A DNA stretch of 64,000 bases from CF-46 sp963760735 (GTDB lineage: Bacteria; Chloroflexota; Limnocylindria; Limnocylindrales; CSP1-4). The DNA lies in contig CAVXEB010000002.1 of the NCBI GenBank assembly GCA_963760735.1, positions 372,001 to 436,000 on the forward strand. The letters run 5' to 3'. Below, piece by piece: positions 16,222 through 23,892 of this stretch; position 1 is the first letter of the stretch; every line of letters begins with the position of its first letter. Position numbers and translations under genes: made by a program. The notes beneath the pieces are model-generated. The model had not been told where the DNA came from and did no database searches. It saw only the letters and a list, made by a program, of their open reading frames with translations.

Positions 16222-16665
16222 ATGGCAACCACCCGACGCGCCACCGCCACGTGGACCGGAGACCTCCCGTCCGGTCGCGGGACGGTCACGGCCGCGACGA
16301 CCGGGATCTTCCGCGACCAGCCGACGACGTGGGCGTCGCGGACCGAGGAGCCCGCCGGTGTCACCTCGCCCGAGGAGCTGCTGGCCGCCGCCCATGCCTC
16401 GTGCTTCTCGATGGCCTGCTCGAACATCCTCGCGAAGGCCGGAACGCCCGTGGATCGGCTGGACGTCGAGGTCAGCGTCACCGCCGACAAGCGCGAGGCC
16501 GGCTGGACGGTCGTGTCGGCGGCGATCGTCGTCCGCGGCGTCGTCCCGGGCGCGACCCAGGAATCGTTCCAGGCCGCGGCGGACGGGGCGAAGGACGGGT
16601 GCCCGATCTCGCGTGCGCTCGCGGGCAACGTCGAGATGAGCGTCGAGGCGACGCTGGAAACCTAG
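16222..16665 (+). CDS. OsmC family peroxiredoxin-like protein
   Basis: A 147-residue OsmC/Ohr family protein starting MATTRRATATWTGDLPSGRG. The first redox Cys lies in LLAAAHASCFSMACSNIL, and a further Cys lies in DGCPISRALAGNVEMSV near the end, as in OsmC subfamily enzymes that reduce organic hydroperoxides. The segment RTEEPAGVTSPEELLAAAHA is diagnostic. ATG 16222 has an excellent Shine-Dalgarno, AAGGAGG, 7 bases upstream, which rules out the longer open frame from 16090. The stop codon overlaps the stop of the convergent phosphotriesterase-like gene (CTAG at 16662-16665). Confidence 0.93.
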   Translation: MATTRRATATWTGDLPSGRGTVTAATTGIFRDQPTTWASRTEEPAGVTSPEELLAAAHASCFSMACSNILAKAGTPVDRLDVEVSVTADKREAGWTVVSAAIVVRGVVPGATQESFQAAADGAKDGCPISRALAGNVEMSVEATLET

Positions 16666-17600
16666 GCGATCGTGAGGAGCCGTCTCGGGTTGTCGACCGT
16701 CATCGTCCGGATCTCCGCCTCGGACACGCCGGCGTCCCGCAACCGGGGCAGAAACGTCTCGGCGAGGTAGACGTAGCCGTTGCCGCCGTAGCGGCGGAGC
16801 TGGCTGTCGTGGCAGACGTCCTGGGACAGGAGGATCCGCTCCGCGTGGCCGCGGGCGAGCAGCTCGCGGAGGAGGTCGACGATGCGGCCCTCGCCGTGCC
16901 GTTCGAGCGGCGTGAACGCCATCCCGAGGAAGTCGTACTCGAGCGACGCCCCGCGCTCGACGATCGCCAGGTGATACTCGAGCGACGGGTTCGAGTCGGC
17001 GTGGCCGACGACGACCCGGGTGAGGTCCGCGCCCTCGGCCTCGAACACGTCGAGCTGGTCGAGCCCGACGGTCGACCCGACGGCATGCGTCGTGATCGCC
17101 AGTCCCGTCCGCCGGGCGGCTCGGGCGGCCGCGCGGTGGACCCGCTCCTCCTGGGCGCTCAGCCACGGCTTGTCGGTCCCGATCTCGCCGATGATCCCGG
17201 CCCGGACGCCGGTCTCCCCCACCCCGACGGTCGCGTCGCGGACGATCTCGTCGGCGAGGTCCTCGACGGAACGGCGATCGACGAGCGCCTCGGCCGGATA
17301 GTGGGCACCTCGGTACCAACCCGAGCCCATGACGATGTGCAGGCCCGTGGCCCGGGCGAGGCCCTGGAGCCACGCCGGGTCGCGTCCGACCCCATCGAGC
17401 GTCAGGTCGACGATCGTCCCGCCGCCCGCCGCCCGGAAGGCCGCCAGCTCCTCGACAAGGACCGGCTCGTCGCGGCGAAGCTCCCAGTAGTCCCAGCGGG
17501 TCGGGATGTGCCAGAGGGCGATCGCCGTGTGCTCATGCGGCAGGACCCAGCCGAGCTCCCCGGGCTCGATCGGGCCGAGGACTGTCTGGACGCGGCTCAT
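16662..17600 (-). CDS. Phosphotriesterase-like amidohydrolase (PHP type)
   Basis: A 312-residue amidohydrolase-fold protein of the phosphotriesterase homology group. Metal ligands are visible as the N-terminal LPHEHTAIA (HxH), IIGEIGTDK where a Glu stands in place of the carbamylated Lys of true phosphotriesterase, TTHAVGS, VVGHADSN, and the Asp in LLSQDVCHDS. The Glu substitution is the pattern of E. coli Php and related lactonase-like proteins. Substrate unknown; lactone or phosphoester hydrolysis is possible. ATG 17600 lies 8 bases from TAGACT, so the message is probably leaderless. It converges with osmC, sharing the last four bases. Confidence 0.9.
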   Translation of the reverse strand: MSRVQTVLGPIEPGELGWVLPHEHTAIALWHIPTRWDYWELRRDEPVLVEELAAFRAAGGGTIVDLTLDGVGRDPAWLQGLARATGLHIVMGSGWYRGAHYPAEALVDRRSVEDLADEIVRDATVGVGETGVRAGIIGEIGTDKPWLSAQEERVHRAAARAARRTGLAITTHAVGSTVGLDQLDVFEAEGADLTRVVVGHADSNPSLEYHLAIVERGASLEYDFLGMAFTPLERHGEGRIVDLLRELLARGHAERILLSQDVCHDSQLRRYGGNGYVYLAETFLPRLRDAGVSEAEIRTMTVDNPRRLLTIA

Positions 17601-17608
17601 CGAGGGGC

Positions 17609-17614
17609 AGTCTA
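17609..17614 (-). promoter_or_regulatory. Leaderless -10 box for phosphotriesterase-like gene
   Basis: On the minus strand TAGACT is followed after 8 bases by the ATG at 17600. Confidence 0.5.
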
Positions 17615-17898
17615 GCGAGCGGAATCGAGCACCGGGCCACGCCCGGCCTCCCAGGGACGTCGGTGCCCGTTGGAAGGCCTGGGCGTGACCCGGGCTCGAT
17701 CGTGGCGGCCTCGAACGGCGGCCGCCATCGGGTCATCGGTTCAGCCGGATCAGGGTTTGTCCCGAGGTGTCGCGCGGGACATCCCGCAGCGTGCCGGCTG
17801 CCGACCGCGAGTCGCGAGATCAGCGGTTGCCGGAGCACTCGGACGGCGCCGGGACCATCAACCAGACCAGGTCGGGACCATCGGACGAGCCCCGGAGA

Positions 17899-17928
17899 TT
17901 GTCTCGGCGGAGCGGCCGGGAGTACCCT
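17899..17928 (+). promoter_or_regulatory. Possible promoter of the ferric-reductase/ApbE operon
   Basis: TTGTCT (17899-17904) and TACCCT (17923-17928) with an 18-base spacer. The transcript would start near 17935, just before the hairpin at 17945. Confidence 0.35.
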
Positions 17929-17944
17929 ACGGAGGCGTCGGTGC

Positions 17945-17965
17945 CCTCCAGCCAAGGCTCGGAGG
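17945..17965 (+). promoter_or_regulatory. Hairpin sequestering a Shine-Dalgarno site
   Basis: CCTCC-AGCC (17945-17953), loop AA, then GGCT-C-GGAGG (17956-17965) form a nine-pair stem with one bulged C. The right arm GGAGG is the Shine-Dalgarno of the leader ORF starting at 17973, 7 bases later. Folding would block translation initiation, so this may be a translational switch. This is inference from pairing alone. Confidence 0.45.
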
Positions 17966-17972
17966 CGCAAAC

Positions 17973-18038
17973 ATGAACTCCCATCCGGAGCCCACCCGGA
18001 GACCCGTTCGCCGTCGAGGGTACCGCCCATGCGACTGA
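17973..18038 (+). CDS. 21-residue leader ORF overlapping the ferric-reductase gene
   Basis: ATG 17973 follows a strong GGAGG at 7 bases and encodes 21 residues, rich in Arg and Pro, ending at a TGA (18036-18038) ten bases inside the next gene, whose ATG is at 18029. It could be a regulatory leader peptide coupled to the downstream gene. Alternatively one surplus base near 18028 would make it the true basic N-terminus of that membrane protein, as single-base insertions are common elsewhere in this window. I cannot tell the two apart. Confidence 0.4.
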   Translation: MNSHPEPTRRPVRRRGYRPCD

Positions 18039-18772
18039 GCGCGCGGACGCTCGTGATTCTCGGAGCCCTGCTCGCACTGATCCTCGTCGCGGCGACCGAT
18101 CAGGTGGTCCCGGCCACAACTGCCTACCAGGCGCAGATGCGAATCTGGCTGGTGGCGCGCGCCTCTGGCATCACCGCCTATCTCGTGCTGACGTTCGTCG
18201 TCGCGACCGGTCTGATCCTGAGCCACCCCGTGAACAAGTCCACCTGGAAGCTGTCCAAGCAGCTGTTCCCATGGCACGAGAACCTGCTCGTCTTCGTGGT
18301 GGCGTTCCTCCTCGCCCACATCGTGAGCATCGTCCTCGACCCGTACGCAGGAGTCGGAATCGCCGGCTCGCTCATCCCGGGTCTATCGAGCTTCCGGAGC
18401 GTTCCGGTGGCCCTCGGCACGCTCGGTCTGTACGCCCTCCTGGTCACCGGCCTGACGGCCCGCTACACGAAGCTGCTTCCGGCGGGCACCTGGCTGAAGA
18501 TCCACCGGTTGAGCATCGTGGTGTGGGGCCTGGCCTGGGCCCACGGCATCCTCGCCGGAACAGACTCCGGCGCCCTCGGCCCGCTCTACGTCGTCACCGG
18601 TCTCGCCGTCCTGGCGGCGGCCGCCTATCGCTACTGGGTCGGCAAACAGGCCCGCCCGACGTTCGCCACCAGCCTGCCTGGGGGTGCGGCCGCGCCCCAC
18701 GGTCGCGCCGCAGCCACGGCGCCGGCGTCGCTGGCCGGGGCGAACGCTCCCGTCGAGGAGATCACCACGTGA
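18029..18772 (+). CDS. Ferric-reductase-like transmembrane domain protein
   Basis: A 247-residue polytopic membrane protein with about six helices. It contains the heme-type pattern of ferric-reductase-like/YedZ-MsrQ domains: ARASGITAYLVLTFVVATGL, WHENLLVFVVAFLLAHIVSI with His in a helix, and LKIHRLSIVVWGLAWAHGIL with two His spaced for heme b binding. Such proteins move electrons across the membrane with heme and often flavin. The C-terminal 45 residues are a soluble Ala/Pro-rich tail. It is the first main gene of an operon ending in apbE, which suggests a flavin-linked redox chain. ATG 18029 has GAGGG upstream; the stop overlaps the next GTG (GTGA). Confidence 0.82.
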   Translation: MRLSARTLVILGALLALILVAATDQVVPATTAYQAQMRIWLVARASGITAYLVLTFVVATGLILSHPVNKSTWKLSKQLFPWHENLLVFVVAFLLAHIVSIVLDPYAGVGIAGSLIPGLSSFRSVPVALGTLGLYALLVTGLTARYTKLLPAGTWLKIHRLSIVVWGLAWAHGILAGTDSGALGPLYVVTGLAVLAAAAYRYWVGKQARPTFATSLPGGAAAPHGRAAATAPASLAGANAPVEEITT

Positions 18773-19554
18773 GCAAACGGATCCGTCGTGCGCTCGTCGC
18801 CTGCGGCGTCGTGATCAGCCTGGTCGTCGGCTTCGTGTCGGTCCGCGTCGCTGCCGATCTGACGGCCGCGGCCGCGCCGCCGCCCGCTCCGCCGATCTCG
18901 ATGGAGGAGCTGCGGGCACAGCTGGCGGCGGAGCAGGCCCGAGCAGCGTCCCTCCAGCAGGAGCTGGACGCCCTCACGGGCGTGACGGGTCAGCTCACCT
19001 CGGCGCTCAACACGACCGGAGCGCAGGTCTCGGCCGACGGTTCCACGGCGGCACAGCTGCGGGCCCGGCTCAAGACGGCCGAGGCTCGGCTGACGCTCGT
19101 GAACAAATTGCTCAAGCAGGCGAACGCGAGGCTCGCCGCGCTCGGCGCGCCGGTCAAGACTCCGCCACCGGTCACCTCCGGAGGCGGAGGCGGATCGGGC
19201 GGGTCCACCCCCAAGCCGACTCCGAAACCACCGAGCCAGCCGACCTCGCCGCCGGGATCCTTCAGCCTGACCGTGACCCTCGGCGGCGGCGGCGTCATCG
19301 CCGACTGGACGACCTGTTCAGCCGCCGGGTTCGACAGCTACGCCCTGGTTCGCTCACGAGACTCGGAGATCCACTATCCGCCGGAGGATCTCGACACGCT
19401 CGTCGCGCGGATCAAGACCGCCTCGACGACCGCCGTCACGGACACGTCGGCTCCGGCCGGATCGAACTGGTATCGGGTCTACTGCCTGACGAGCTCGGGC
19501 GGCGAGATCCGTACAGCGGCGACGACCAGCACCCGCCAGATCGCCGTCCCATGA
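18769..19554 (+). CDS. Membrane-anchored coiled-coil protein with C-terminal beta domain
   Basis: A 261-residue protein of unknown family. A signal-anchor occupies about residues 6-30 (ALVACGVVISLVVGFVSVRV). Residues about 40-125 are a coiled coil (LRAQLAAEQARAASLQQELD and LRARLKTAEARLTLVNKLLK). A Gly/Pro/Lys-rich linker (about 135-165) leads to a 95-residue beta-rich domain with one Cys pair (WTTCSAAGFDSYALVRSRDS and WYRVYCLTSSGGEIRTAATT), resembling a fibronectin-type fold. It is coupled to both neighbours: GTGA overlap with the ferric-reductase-like gene and ATGA overlap with the next. Likely an extracytoplasmic spacer or partner of the redox membrane protein. Confidence 0.75.
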   Translation: MSKRIRRALVACGVVISLVVGFVSVRVAADLTAAAAPPPAPPISMEELRAQLAAEQARAASLQQELDALTGVTGQLTSALNTTGAQVSADGSTAAQLRARLKTAEARLTLVNKLLKQANARLAALGAPVKTPPPVTSGGGGGSGGSTPKPTPKPPSQPTSPPGSFSLTVTLGGGGVIADWTTCSAAGFDSYALVRSRDSEIHYPPEDLDTLVARIKTASTTAVTDTSAPAGSNWYRVYCLTSSGGEIRTAATTSTRQIAVP

Positions 19555-20183
19555 CGGACACGCCGATGGATTCCGCCGCAACGCCGCGCGTCGAACCGCA
19601 ATCGGTCGGGCCGTCGCCGGCGGGTTCGAGTCCGGCCGCATCCCGGCCGAAGGCCGACGGGCCACCCGTCGCCGGCCGCCCGAAGGCCGACGCGAAACGG
19701 CCGTACCACGTGGGCGTCGCGATCGGGCTCACGACCGGCGTCTACGCCATGAGCCTGCTCGCGACGACTCGGCTCCAGATCGAGAACGACCGCGCGCTGA
19801 TCGCGGATCGATCACCGGTCGAGGCAGCGATCTCCGCCCTGGGCGACCACCACCAGTGGATGGGCGACCGGCTCGATGAGGCTCGCGTGCAGTACGCGAT
19901 CGGCACGGCCGGCTACGACGCGCTCCGGTCCCAGCTGGTGGCCATGGACAAGCGCCTCGCGAAGCTCGACCAGGTGGTCATCGCCGTCGAGAAGCTGACC
20001 GCCTCCCTTCCGATGACCCTGAACCTGGGCGTGTACCGGGCGCCGTCCGGACACGCGTCGAGCGTTGGCGGCGGGCATTCCAGCTCCGGCGGATCGTCCA
20101 CCAGGCTGCCACCGGCCCCGCCGCCGCCCAAGGCGGCGCCGCCGCCTGCCGGCGGCACGACCGGTGCCTCGGGCGCGCCGTAG
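19551..20183 (+). CDS. Single-pass membrane protein with Pro/Ala tail ending TTGASGAP
   Basis: A 210-residue protein not recognised as a family. The N-terminal 50 residues are Pro/Ser/Ala-rich, then one hydrophobic helix (about 53-70, HVGVAIGLTTGVYAMSLLAT), then a helical segment (about 75-155, LDEARVQYAIGTAGYDALRS, MDKRLAKLDQVVIAVEKLTA), and a Ser/Gly/Pro tail. The last residues include T-G-A-S, which matches the [ST]GA[ST] core of ApbE flavinylation motifs, although the Asp usually found three residues before the modified residue is Gly here. apbE starts 2 bases after the stop. Possible flavin carrier; speculative. Confidence 0.7.
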   Translation: MTDTPMDSAATPRVEPQSVGPSPAGSSPAASRPKADGPPVAGRPKADAKRPYHVGVAIGLTTGVYAMSLLATTRLQIENDRALIADRSPVEAAISALGDHHQWMGDRLDEARVQYAIGTAGYDALRSQLVAMDKRLAKLDQVVIAVEKLTASLPMTLNLGVYRAPSGHASSVGGGHSSSGGSSTRLPPAPPPPKAAPPPAGGTTGASGAP

Positions 20184-20185
20184 GC

Positions 20186-21160
20186 GTGCCGGCCGCCGTT
20201 TCCAGGACCCCAGGCGATCCGCCGGCGACTCCGACCTCCGGAGCGCTGCGCTTCGAGGGACGAGCCCTGGGCTCGCCCCTCGCCCTGACGGTGACCGATG
20301 TCCCCGATGACGTCGCAGGCCGCCTCTGGGACGACGTCCTTGTCGAGTTCGACCAGGTCGACCGTGCGCTCTCGGGCTATCGAGCCGACAGCGAGATCGT
20401 TGCCCTCAACATGCGAGCCGGCCGCGGCGAACCGCACCGAGCCGGCCGCCGACTCTACGCGGCTGCGTCGCTCGCCGACCGGGCCTGGCGCCGGACGGAA
20501 GGGCGCTTCGACCCGCGCGTCCTGACGACGCTCGTCTGGCTCGGCCAGCCCGGGATTCTCCCGGCCGCGGTGGATCGATCGACGGCGCTCGGCGAGCCGA
20601 CCCCGTGGCTGAGCCGAGATCCGCGGACCGCCACGCTGACCGTCACCGAGCCCATCGATCTCCACGGCATCGGCAAGGGACTGGCCCTGCGCTGGGCCTG
20701 GGCGAGGGTGGCGGCGGGACTTCCGGTCGACGCGGGCGCCCTGCTCGAGGCCGGCGGCGACCTCGTCGCGCGATCACCGGCGACCGATGGCGCGGACTGG
20801 CTGATCGCCATCGAGCACCCTCTCGCCCCGGGAGACCCGATCGCGGTGATCGCCGTGGCCCGGGGCTCCGTCTGCACGTCGTCGGTCCGGGTTGCGCGAT
20901 GGACGAGCGGCGACGGCACACCAGTCCATCACCTCGTCGATCCGGCGATGCGCCGGCCGGGCGGCGCCGGGCTGCTGTCCGTGACGGTCGCCGGTCCAGA
21001 CCCCGCCTGGGCGGAGATCTGGACGAAGGACCTCTTCCTGTGCGGACCGCGACGGATCGGCGACCGGGCCCGGGCCCTCGGGCTCGCCGCGTGGTGGGTC
21101 GAGGAGGACGGCGCCTTGAACATGACGCCGTTGGGGCGGCTCGTGACCCGCTGGCCCTAG
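20186..21160 (+). CDS. apbE: ApbE family FAD:protein FMN transferase
   Basis: A 324-residue ApbE. Motifs in order: ALGSPLALTVTDVPDDVAGR at the N-terminus, VDRALSGYRADSEIVALNMR, GRFDPRVLTTLVWLGQP, IDLHGIGKGLALRWA (family GxxKGYA-like), ALLEAGGDLVARSP (GG-D substrate loop), VARGSVCTSSVRVARW (the T/S-G-S region) and VHHLVDPAMRRPGG (HxxDPxxG). ApbE uses FAD and magnesium to attach FMN covalently to a Ser/Thr of target proteins outside the cytoplasm. No lipoprotein signal is visible. It closes the operon with the ferric-reductase-like gene, so its target is probably one of the two small membrane proteins upstream. Confidence 0.93.
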   Translation: MPAAVSRTPGDPPATPTSGALRFEGRALGSPLALTVTDVPDDVAGRLWDDVLVEFDQVDRALSGYRADSEIVALNMRAGRGEPHRAGRRLYAAASLADRAWRRTEGRFDPRVLTTLVWLGQPGILPAAVDRSTALGEPTPWLSRDPRTATLTVTEPIDLHGIGKGLALRWAWARVAAGLPVDAGALLEAGGDLVARSPATDGADWLIAIEHPLAPGDPIAVIAVARGSVCTSSVRVARWTSGDGTPVHHLVDPAMRRPGGAGLLSVTVAGPDPAWAEIWTKDLFLCGPRRIGDRARALGLAAWWVEEDGALNMTPLGRLVTRWP

Positions 21161-21216
21161 CGCCCGCCGTTCAGCCGAGCCGGTCGGCGCTCGCCGCCGG
21201 TGCCGGCCGGCGCGAT

Positions 21217-23892
21217 CTAGACGCCGATCAGGGACGTGCGGGTCGACACGTATCGATCGATGCGCAGCAGCCCGATGGTCGACCTGCCGAGCCCGGACAC
21301 GGCACCCAGACGCACGCTCTCCACGCGGGCCGCGCTCGTGTCGATCCCCGCGACGGTGGTCGCGGCTCCGTCCACGCGGAGATCGAGTGAGCCCGTGCGC
21401 GAGCCGACCCAGCCGATCTCGATCGTCCGGGCGCCCTGAGCCAGCGCGACCCACGCCGTCGTGGCCGTTCCGCCCTGGCGGCTTGCGGTCGCCCGCAGCT
21501 CGGCCGCTCCCGACGATCGTCGGACCTCGACCGAGGCCACGGTTGCGCCCTTGGCGTTCAGCGCCGCGAGGATCGTCACGGGCTGGCCGTTCGTCGATGC
21601 CGCGGAGGCGTCGAGGGTGAACCGAGCCCGAAGGGCCGGCTCGGCGACCGGCGCGGTGTCGACCACGTACGACGCCGACCTCGAGAGCTGGACCTGGAGC
21701 CCGTAGCGTCCGGCGGTAGCCGCGTCGGGCCGCACGGCGAGCCCCGACGAGCCGCTCGAGGACGACCATCCCGACAGGCTGCCGGTCTCGAAGCCGTCGG
21801 CGAAGATCGTGTCCGTCGGGCAGACGATCGTCGGGGTCACGACCGGCGCGCCCCACGTGCCGAGCGCGTCGCGCGCCCGGATCCCGACGAGGTGCTCGCC
21901 GTTCGCGACGCCTGCCGTGGCCATGGTCCCGCGAACGCTCTCGTGCGAGCCGTCGAACGCGCCATCGGTCGCGGTCATCGCCGTCCCGAAACCGGGCCCG
22001 GAGTCGCCGTCGATGTACCACTCGGCGGCGCGGACGCCGGACGGATCGTCCGCGACGCCCGCGACCGCGACCGACGCGGTGCCCCGGCTGATCGCCGGGG
22101 TCGTCGACGGGCCCGTGACACCGGGGCCGCTGCGATCGATGGTCAGGCCCGCCGTCGCGACCGGTCCCCAGTTGCCGGCCCCGTCTCGACCGTGGACGCG
22201 CACGGTGTGGTTTCCGGCCGCGAGGGTCGCGAGCGTGGCCGGATCGAGGATCGAGCTGACCGTGACCGGACCAGGCCCGTACGTGCCGGCCATCAACTGG
22301 CCGGCGCCGTCGACGACCGCTGCGTCCATGAACAGCTCTGCGGCGACGACCGGCGACCCGCCCGATGCCGCGTCGTCCACGATCGCCGAGACGGTGACGC
22401 TCGACAGCCCCGTCGTGAGCGCCGGGTTCGCAGTGACGGCGGTCGTCGTCGGGCCCGTTCCATCGAGACCGCCGCCGCCACCACCTCCGCCGCCGCCGCC
22501 GAGCGACGACCACGACGCCGCCGCGTCCAGCCGGCCGGACCCGTAGGTCGAGTCGGGTCCGGGTGACCCGAGGTCATGGAGCCCCGCGAGCAGCGCCGCC
22601 TGCTGCTGGTCGACGGTCAGGGACGGCTGGCGCGCGAGAAGCAGCGCCAGGGTGCCGGCGACGTGGGGAGCCGCGATCGACGTCCCCGAGCTGGAGGAGG
22701 TCAGGCCGAAGCGATCGGCGGACGTGATCGCGACGCCCGGGGCGGTCAGGTCCGGCCAGGCGGTGGCCGTCGACCGGCCGCACGTCGTCGGCCCGCGGCT
22801 GCTGAACGTGGCGATCCCGTCGCCGTTGTCGGTTGCGCCGACCGCGAGCGCCCCCGGGTTGTTGGCGGGCGAGACGTCCGTGCTCGAGCCGGGTCCGGAG
22901 TTGCCCGCGGCGAACACAGGCAGGATCCCGGCCGCCCGGAGGGCGGCGATGTCGGCGGCGAACTCGAGCGAGCAGCCGGGCGCATTCATCGTCCACGAGC
23001 TGTTGACGACATCCGGCGCATCGGGCGTCGCCGGGTTGCCATCCGGATCGATGATCCATTGGTAGGCGCGGTGCAGCGCGCTCGTCGTCGCCAGGCCCGA
23101 ATCGTCGAAGCCCTTCGCCGCGATCCACCGGGCACCCGGAGCAACCCCGATCTGGGTCCCGGTCGCCGAGCCGCCGAGGATGACGCCCATCGTCGCGGTG
23201 CCGTGGCCGCTCAGGTCCACGGGCGTCGCAGGATGCCGCCCGTAGGGATCGAACCAGCTGTTCGTTCCTCCGCGCCAGCGAGCGTTGAGGTCGGTCGCCG
23301 CGAGGTCCACGCCCGTGTCGACCGTGGCGACGACGATGTCCTCGCCGGTGTCGCCGGCGGCCCATACGGTCGGCGCGCCGATCAGGCTGACATTGGGCTC
23401 GATCGGCGTTGACGGCGACGCAGCCTCGAGCGAGGGCGCTGCGATCTTCCGGTCGACGTCGACCGAGGCGACCTCGGGCCGGGCCGCGAGCTCGGCGATG
23501 ACGTCGGGCGGTGCCGAGAGTGCCACCGCGTCGACGATCCAGAGCGGCTGGACGCGGGCGATCCGACCGCCGGCGAGCAGCTCGGCCAGACGAGCCCGCA
23601 ACGGCCGCTGGGCCCGGTCCGCGGTTCCGCGCAGGGCACGTGCGACCTCTCGCTGCCGCTCTGCTCGGGTCCCGCGAGCCGGCGTCACGAGGTCGGCCCG
23701 GTCGTGCAGGGTGACGATCACGTCGATCGGGTCGCCCGTCGCGGCCATCCGCTCGACGAGCGCGGCCGAGAGCGTCGCACCGGATCGCGTCGGATGGCCC
23801 CCTGCGGCGACCGGTGCCGCCATGGCCACGCAGACCGCGATCGCGGCGATGGGTGCGGTCATGCGCCGGGATCGGCAGCCGTCGTGGCTCAT
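21217..23892 (-). CDS. Secreted subtilisin-like serine protease (S8) with C-terminal Ig and sandwich domains
   Basis: An 891-residue secreted subtilase. Signal peptide about 11-31 (MTAPIAAIAVCVAMAAPVAA); an inhibitor-like prodomain about 35-150; catalytic domain about 165-450 with Asp192 (VATVDTGVD), His230 (SGHGTATMG), Asn331 (FAAGNSGPG) and Ser405 (SSGTSIAAPHVAG). A Gly-rich hinge near 463 is followed by two Ig-like repeats (GNHTVRVHGRDGAGNWGPVA is typical) and a C-terminal about 190-residue sandwich domain starting IFADGFETGSLSGWS, shared with the oxidase-fold protein at 26365. ATG 23892 has GGGAGG upstream and overlaps the copC-copD stop (ATGA). It is the last gene of the long minus-strand operon. 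Confidence 0.95.
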   Translation of the reverse strand: MSHDGCRSRRMTAPIAAIAVCVAMAAPVAAGGHPTRSGATLSAALVERMAATGDPIDVIVTLHDRADLVTPARGTRAERQREVARALRGTADRAQRPLRARLAELLAGGRIARVQPLWIVDAVALSAPPDVIAELAARPEVASVDVDRKIAAPSLEAASPSTPIEPNVSLIGAPTVWAAGDTGEDIVVATVDTGVDLAATDLNARWRGGTNSWFDPYGRHPATPVDLSGHGTATMGVILGGSATGTQIGVAPGARWIAAKGFDDSGLATTSALHRAYQWIIDPDGNPATPDAPDVVNSSWTMNAPGCSLEFAADIAALRAAGILPVFAAGNSGPGSSTDVSPANNPGALAVGATDNGDGIATFSSRGPTTCGRSTATAWPDLTAPGVAITSADRFGLTSSSSGTSIAAPHVAGTLALLLARQPSLTVDQQQAALLAGLHDLGSPGPDSTYGSGRLDAAASWSSLGGGGGGGGGGGLDGTGPTTTAVTANPALTTGLSSVTVSAIVDDAASGGSPVVAAELFMDAAVVDGAGQLMAGTYGPGPVTVSSILDPATLATLAAGNHTVRVHGRDGAGNWGPVATAGLTIDRSGPGVTGPSTTPAISRGTASVAVAGVADDPSGVRAAEWYIDGDSGPGFGTAMTATDGAFDGSHESVRGTMATAGVANGEHLVGIRARDALGTWGAPVVTPTIVCPTDTIFADGFETGSLSGWSSSSGSSGLAVRPDAATAGRYGLQVQLSRSASYVVDTAPVAEPALRARFTLDASAASTNGQPVTILAALNAKGATVASVEVRRSSGAAELRATASRQGGTATTAWVALAQGARTIEIGWVGSRTGSLDLRVDGAATTVAGIDTSAARVESVRLGAVSGLGRSTIGLLRIDRYVSTRTSLIGV

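Larger units (their letters stand above)
17615..17972. other. 358-base divergent intergenic region
   Basis: No gene is visible. It lies between the phosphotriesterase-like gene and the ferric-reductase-like operon. The right part holds a possible promoter (17899-17928) and a hairpin that pairs with a Shine-Dalgarno sequence (17945-17965); the left 280 bases show GC-rich dyads but nothing I can name. Confidence 0.5.
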
